Shown: piece after piece, positions 60,350-64,000 of the stretch
Layout of the letters: the number at the start of each line of letters is the position of its first letter
Numbering within the stretch: position 1 is the stretch's first letter
Origin: Adineta steineri
Taxonomy: Eukaryota; Rotifera; Eurotatoria; Adinetida; Adinetidae
Length of the DNA: 64,000 bases
Direction: 5' to 3'
NCBI GenBank assembly: GCA_905250115.1
Contig: CAJNOI010000099.1
Coordinates: 270,698 to 334,697 of the forward strand
The notes under the pieces: model-generated
What the model was told of the DNA's origin: nothing
Databases searched by the model: none
Seen by the model: the letters and a program-made list of their open reading frames with translations, nothing else
Program-made: the position numbers and the translations under genes

Positions 60350-61583
60350 ATCTGCCGCAAGGGGATATACTTTAGGGAGAACTATATTTAACGGACGAAT
60401 CGATTCGATGACTGGAACAATATCATCATTAGTACTTTTTATTATATATGGCTGTAAGATCTGACATCGATTATCCCTCGTAAAATTTATATTGCCTTCA
60501 CACTGAAATTCTCCATTTTTGGCGCAGTTTATAGGTGTCTGTGTGGACAATGCCATTATATTGGATCCTATATTATCAAAATGTGGAGAACTATAAACAG
60601 AATCCTGAACCTGACAATGAAACGAATGTTCGATTGAAATTAGCTGTTCTAAGCATATATGATTTATACGTTTCTGAACAATGGGCGGTTCTCGACAAAC
60701 TGTGTAGTTCCCAAAATCACATACTGTTCTTTCTATAATCTCTCGCCATTTAATATATCTACTGTTAGATAAGCCTATTACTTTTCGTAAGACATAAAGA
60801 CGATGTTACCTAAATGCTCTGGATAATACCCTGTAGTATCATTAGTAATTCATTTTCCGATGTAATAAAATGTACAGCCTGCACAAATAGCATTCGCGAT
60901 ATGAATGTGACTTTCGACTCTCTCACATTGGGTACAGAATGTTTAAGATGCTCATAAATAATTTCTATAATTTCATTTTGTTTTACCATTGTTCTCGATA
61001 CGGCGCATGAAGCTCTTCATTTTCTCGGAGCTATGATTTCTGTATTAGTTTGCATGATAGCCATATTTTCTTAAGCTCTACTAAATGAGCATGCTAATTA
61101 AATTGTACTGTTTGTTCGTGGCAGAAACTGATCATTGAATTTTGGACACTCGATTATTTAATTGCGCTCTTTTCGTTGTAATATAAACAGTTACATCTCC
61201 TGCAAAAAGAAGAGTTAGCACACCGTCAGTAGTAACGATGATTAGTCGTATGTAACGTTTACTACGAGGATAGTCATGGTGAGTTTTTACAGGTGCGTTT
61301 TCTGCGAAAAATCAGCGATAGAAGATTGGCTAGTGATAAATTTTGAACAGACATATTGAGTAACTGGTATTGTTACTGTTAAACCAAAAATATCATTTGC
61401 TTCATAATAATATCCGCTTCGACTGAAAACGACTGTTCTGTCTTCATGAATAACCAAATTTTCACTGTTAATTAACTTATTATGTATACTGTCTTTCCGT
61501 TGAACAGCTGGCGCATTGTCAATTGGTGAAGTATTAACGTTTGTGAACAGATCTAAGATAATGATGGTCAGATTTAATAGCAT
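60350..61583 (-). pseudogene. Decayed secreted/glycoprotein-like coding remnant
   Basis: On the minus strand, coding-like stretches lie in several frames. An N-terminal piece at 61583-61287 has a signal-peptide-like start (MLLNLTIIILDLFTNV) and VVFSRSGYYYEANDIFGL. A later piece at 60556-60350 has NCAKNGEFQCEGNINFT. It is clearly broken. It could be a dead host surface-protein gene or an envelope-like gene of a retroelement; I cannot decide, and no LTRs were recognised. Hairpin 10 lies at its downstream end. Confidence 0.3.
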
Positions 61584-62089
61584 GGCTGATGTTGTCCCTA
61601 TTTTTTCGCATATAATATAAAATTTCTATTGATAAAAGTTCAAATATCTACTTACTACCTAAACGATAGATTTTGTGACGAAATATTTCGACGAAATAAT
61701 CGATAAAATGAACTGACAGTGCAACGTTTATATATAATTTTTCGATGAGACAGAAATATGTGTAATAAATTTATTAAGTGTATCAAATGGCACTGAATGT
61801 TGTGAAAAAGCTAAGCAGAAGAAATTACCACCACATGGAGCTGTTATTGTAAAGGGTAATAAATTTATGTGTCATACTTTTTAAACAGATAGATTATCTT
61901 CTTCTGCTGTTTCTTTACAAATACTAATAATTAAGAATCAAAGAATGAAAGCATCACTAAATGATACGACAATAGAAACGATCGACACGTATACATAAAC
62001 AAAATGTTTTACAATGGAACAGAGACATATCAATTAAATAAATTTGGTTCTCCCTCGCTGTATGCCAGCTGATGTCTTTATGTTAAATA

Positions 62090-62735
62090 TGAACATCTTG
62101 AAACTAATTAGATTAATCGTTCACAATTTTTTTATCAATTACGTCAAAAATATAAATAACGTCGTCTTCAACATTGTTTATTTTCTACACATCATCCTAC
62201 AAAATATTTAAAAACAGCAAAGAAAAATAAACTAATTACCCCTATTGTTGGATCATTCATAGCTCGTAATTTATCAGTTACAAATATCGAATGTAATTCG
62301 GATGAAATACGTTTTCGTTTCAAATCAGAAAGTCATTGTACTGATGTGTTACTATGGTTAAAATCAAACGAAGGTTGGATTTTTGTAATTGGTACAAACG
62401 GTATTCATCGAGTAGGAGCTAATGAAACAGTTTAACGAATTTGGCATATTGCTAACTCGGTTCATTGTTTATACCCCAGAGTACATATAATATGGCAACT
62501 ACTTCAAAAAAGAACAAAAACAACTTGGTTATTACCCAAAGGTCAACCTCTGTTAAATGAAATTCATCATTGTAATATACAATTAGCCCAATTAGCAACA
62601 AAAATGAATTTCAATATAATTCGGTCAGATATTCCCATTGACTAAATGTATGATGGAGTTCATCCAACTACCGCGAGGGTCGTCATGATGGAAACAACAA
62701 TTCGTCATTTTCTAAAACAAAACATAAAATAATCT
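62090..62735 (+). pseudogene. Decayed SGNH/GDSL-esterase-like coding remnant
   Basis: A mostly open frame with PIVGSFIARNLSV, then DVLLWLKSNEGWIFVIGTNG, WLLPKGQPLLNEIHHCN and near the end YDGVHPT, in the order of SGNH-hydrolase blocks (GxS, GTNG in place of GxND, DxxHP). It has internal breaks and no signal or start. It differs from the intact SGNH gene at 19.7-21.0 kb. Esterase-like domains of this sort also occur in some retroelements, so a mobile origin is possible. Family not named. Confidence 0.4.
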
Positions 62736-62964
62736 ATTCTTCTTTTGTTTCATGTATTCCATCTTTGATGTCCATTGATCTTTAAATATTAAACAGTTCA
62801 AATTATTGAAATAAAATCTCTTTCAAAGTTTTTTTCTTTCAACTTTTATTTTTTTATTAATTAGCAAGTCAATACATGTAAATATATCTATCTATCGTCA
62901 CAAATACTCGAAAAGCCGTTAACACTGATAACTATAGTTCATTCGTCAATATCTTTGAATATGA

Positions 62965-63056
62965 TGCAGCCGTAAAAAGTGAATGGGTGTGGGTATGAGT
63001 CTGAATGGTACTTATATTTATTACTCGCATCTGCATCCACACTCACACCCTCAAGA
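62965..63056. repeat. G-rich hairpin 11
   Basis: Left arm GAATGGGTGTGGGTATGAGT and right arm ATCCACACTCACACCCTCAA, with loop around ACTTATATTTATTACTCG. The clearest member of the family. Confidence 0.6.
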
Positions 63057-63560
63057 GCCAACTTCACCTACGTTTCTGTAATTCAATTGAGAAAATATTT
63101 TACTTTCACTTTTATTTAAATCAATCAAAAACAAACATTGAAGAACATTTTTTACAAATATTTTACACAATTATCGTGTATAACAGATAAGAAGAATTGA
63201 ACATGCGACGCCATCAAGCTAATTACAATTTTTGCTTTTTTGATCACCTTGCTATTTATTCTAAAATTAAAAACAAAATAAAAACATGTGTCTAATTAAT
63301 TAACGGAATACCTGCAATACATCTTATCGATGTCAAAAAATAAATACGCGTTTTCTTTCACCGCTTCGACTTCTACTACTAAATGGCGACATTCCGAAAA
63401 GACGTCCGAACTTAGAAGAAGACTTTTACATCACTATATATATCATACTTGAGTCTTTCGAAAACATTTACACCATATTAAATATCTAACAAGGAAAAAA
63501 ATCAAATCAATATATTTAATTATTCTCATAATAAGAAACTAATATATTACCTTCGATGTT
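63057..63560. other. Intergenic, nothing recognised
   Basis: AT-rich sequence between hairpin 11 and the hAT fragment. The 3' terminus of the transposon may lie here. Confidence 0.35.
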
Positions 63561-64000
63561 TCATTTTTCATCATTTAAATTGACTCGTTTCAGGCATGCC
63601 ACTTTTAATAAGTTTCGAGATTCTTCATATCGAACCGATGCATTATTTTTTGGGTGTCTCTTCTCTTAACTGACAGCCATCCACATCCTATTCTACATAA
63701 TTTTCACCAAAGATTGTATCTTCTATATCAGTGGTATTTTTATTTGATTCATCTTCAGTTTTTTGAATTTTTCTCATCAATAAAGGCCATTACAAAATGT
63801 TAAGTGTAGTCGGTGTGCAATACACTAAAATCGATCAACATTTCGAAGGCAATCAAATGCACCAAGCATATTATTAGCATCATTAGCTGTTACAGATGTT
63901 ATCTTGTTTTGAATTCCTAATTCTTGAAGACATTTAAGAATTTTTGTAGCTATATTTGATGCTAAATGACGTTTATTATATGTCTCAAAATGTAATACTG
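63560..64000 (-). mobile_element. hAT DNA transposon, transposase fragment running off the window
   Basis: Reading the minus strand from 64000 gives LHFETYNKRHLASNIATK, then LQELGIQNKITSVTANDANN, MLGAFDCLRN and CIAHRLHLTFCNG. This is the ITTDNASNM...CxAHxLNL core of hAT transposases. Downstream coding-like text continues (RKIQKTEDESNKNTTDIED, RYEESRNLLKVACLKRV). Stop codons fall between DRF and CIAHRL and after GENYVE, so this copy is dead. The 5' part lies beyond the window; no terminal inverted repeat was recognised at the 3' side. Confidence 0.6.

Noticed and set aside
21283-63056. CRISPR array made of the recurring G-rich units
   Set aside because: Copies are kilobases apart, self-complementary and variable, in a eukaryotic genome; no regular spacers.
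1-64000. tRNA or rRNA genes
   Set aside because: No T-loop/A-box/B-box combination or rRNA-like conserved stretch was found by eye. A covariance-model scan would be needed to exclude divergent ones.

Overview
The window is a piece of an animal nuclear genome. It is strongly AT-rich and gene-dense, with short GT-AG introns (mostly 45-60 nt) and intact metazoan orthologues (SERAC1, SLC35C1, NSMCE1, archaemetzincin, FIG4, HMGCL). A bdelloid rotifer (Rotaria/Adineta type) fits best. The reasons are the accessory gene families (ADP-ribosyltransferase fused to TPRs, NHL propellers on a membrane anchor, PAN+LamG secreted proteins, a fungal/bacterial-like ADP-ribosylglycohydrolase, a bacterial-looking TPR family), splice-acceptor-like sites just upstream of most start codons, and dispersed GGGTGTGGG-type motifs that resemble what I recall of bdelloid telomere repeats. 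This assignment is an inference; no database was searched. A run of 100 N (33499-33598) shows the window is a scaffold.

Layout. 1-2789 (+): 3' part of SERAC1. About 3.9-5.2 kb: decayed repeat-like coding remnant. 5537-8010 (+): a small membrane protein and the GDP-fucose transporter, only 34 nt apart and probably one operon. 8295-8486 (-): tiny ORF. 9833-11955 (+): ADP-ribosylglycohydrolase. 13974-19271 (+): tandem pair of secreted, probably GPI-anchored TPR proteins. 19727-20969 (-): secreted SGNH hydrolase. 22086-24311 (+): ART-TPR protein. 24453-24707 (-): small CxxC protein. 25978-28609 (-): PAN + two LamG domains, with a 320-bp palindrome in intron 1. 31280-32347 (-): class A GPCR. 33609-41375 (+): NSMCE1, archaemetzincin, FIG4 and HMGCL head-to-tail. 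42099-43400 (+): ARM-like protein. 47714-49518 (+): membrane-anchored NHL propeller. 52294-57620 (-): a 1,324-residue protein made of three tandem two-TM, cysteine-rich units. 60.2-64 kb: decayed coding remnants and a hAT transposase fragment at the window end. Gene-poor parts hold old duplications and eleven short G-rich hairpins.

Most notable: the 52-57.6 kb gene. Five exons with matching phases join three homologous [TM - cysteine-rich ectodomain - TM] units into one reading frame. Each second TM carries a GLFxGxS-like motif reminiscent of DEG/ENaC channels, which are trimers. The gene may therefore encode a whole pseudo-heterotrimeric channel as one chain. Next in interest are the telomere-like hairpin family, the likely trans-spliced operons, and the TPR pair, which shows a gene-conversion tract and loss of a histidine cluster in one copy.

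Exon boundaries were assigned by eye from GT-AG signals, phase matching and remembered family alignments. Products without a clear family are called unknown.
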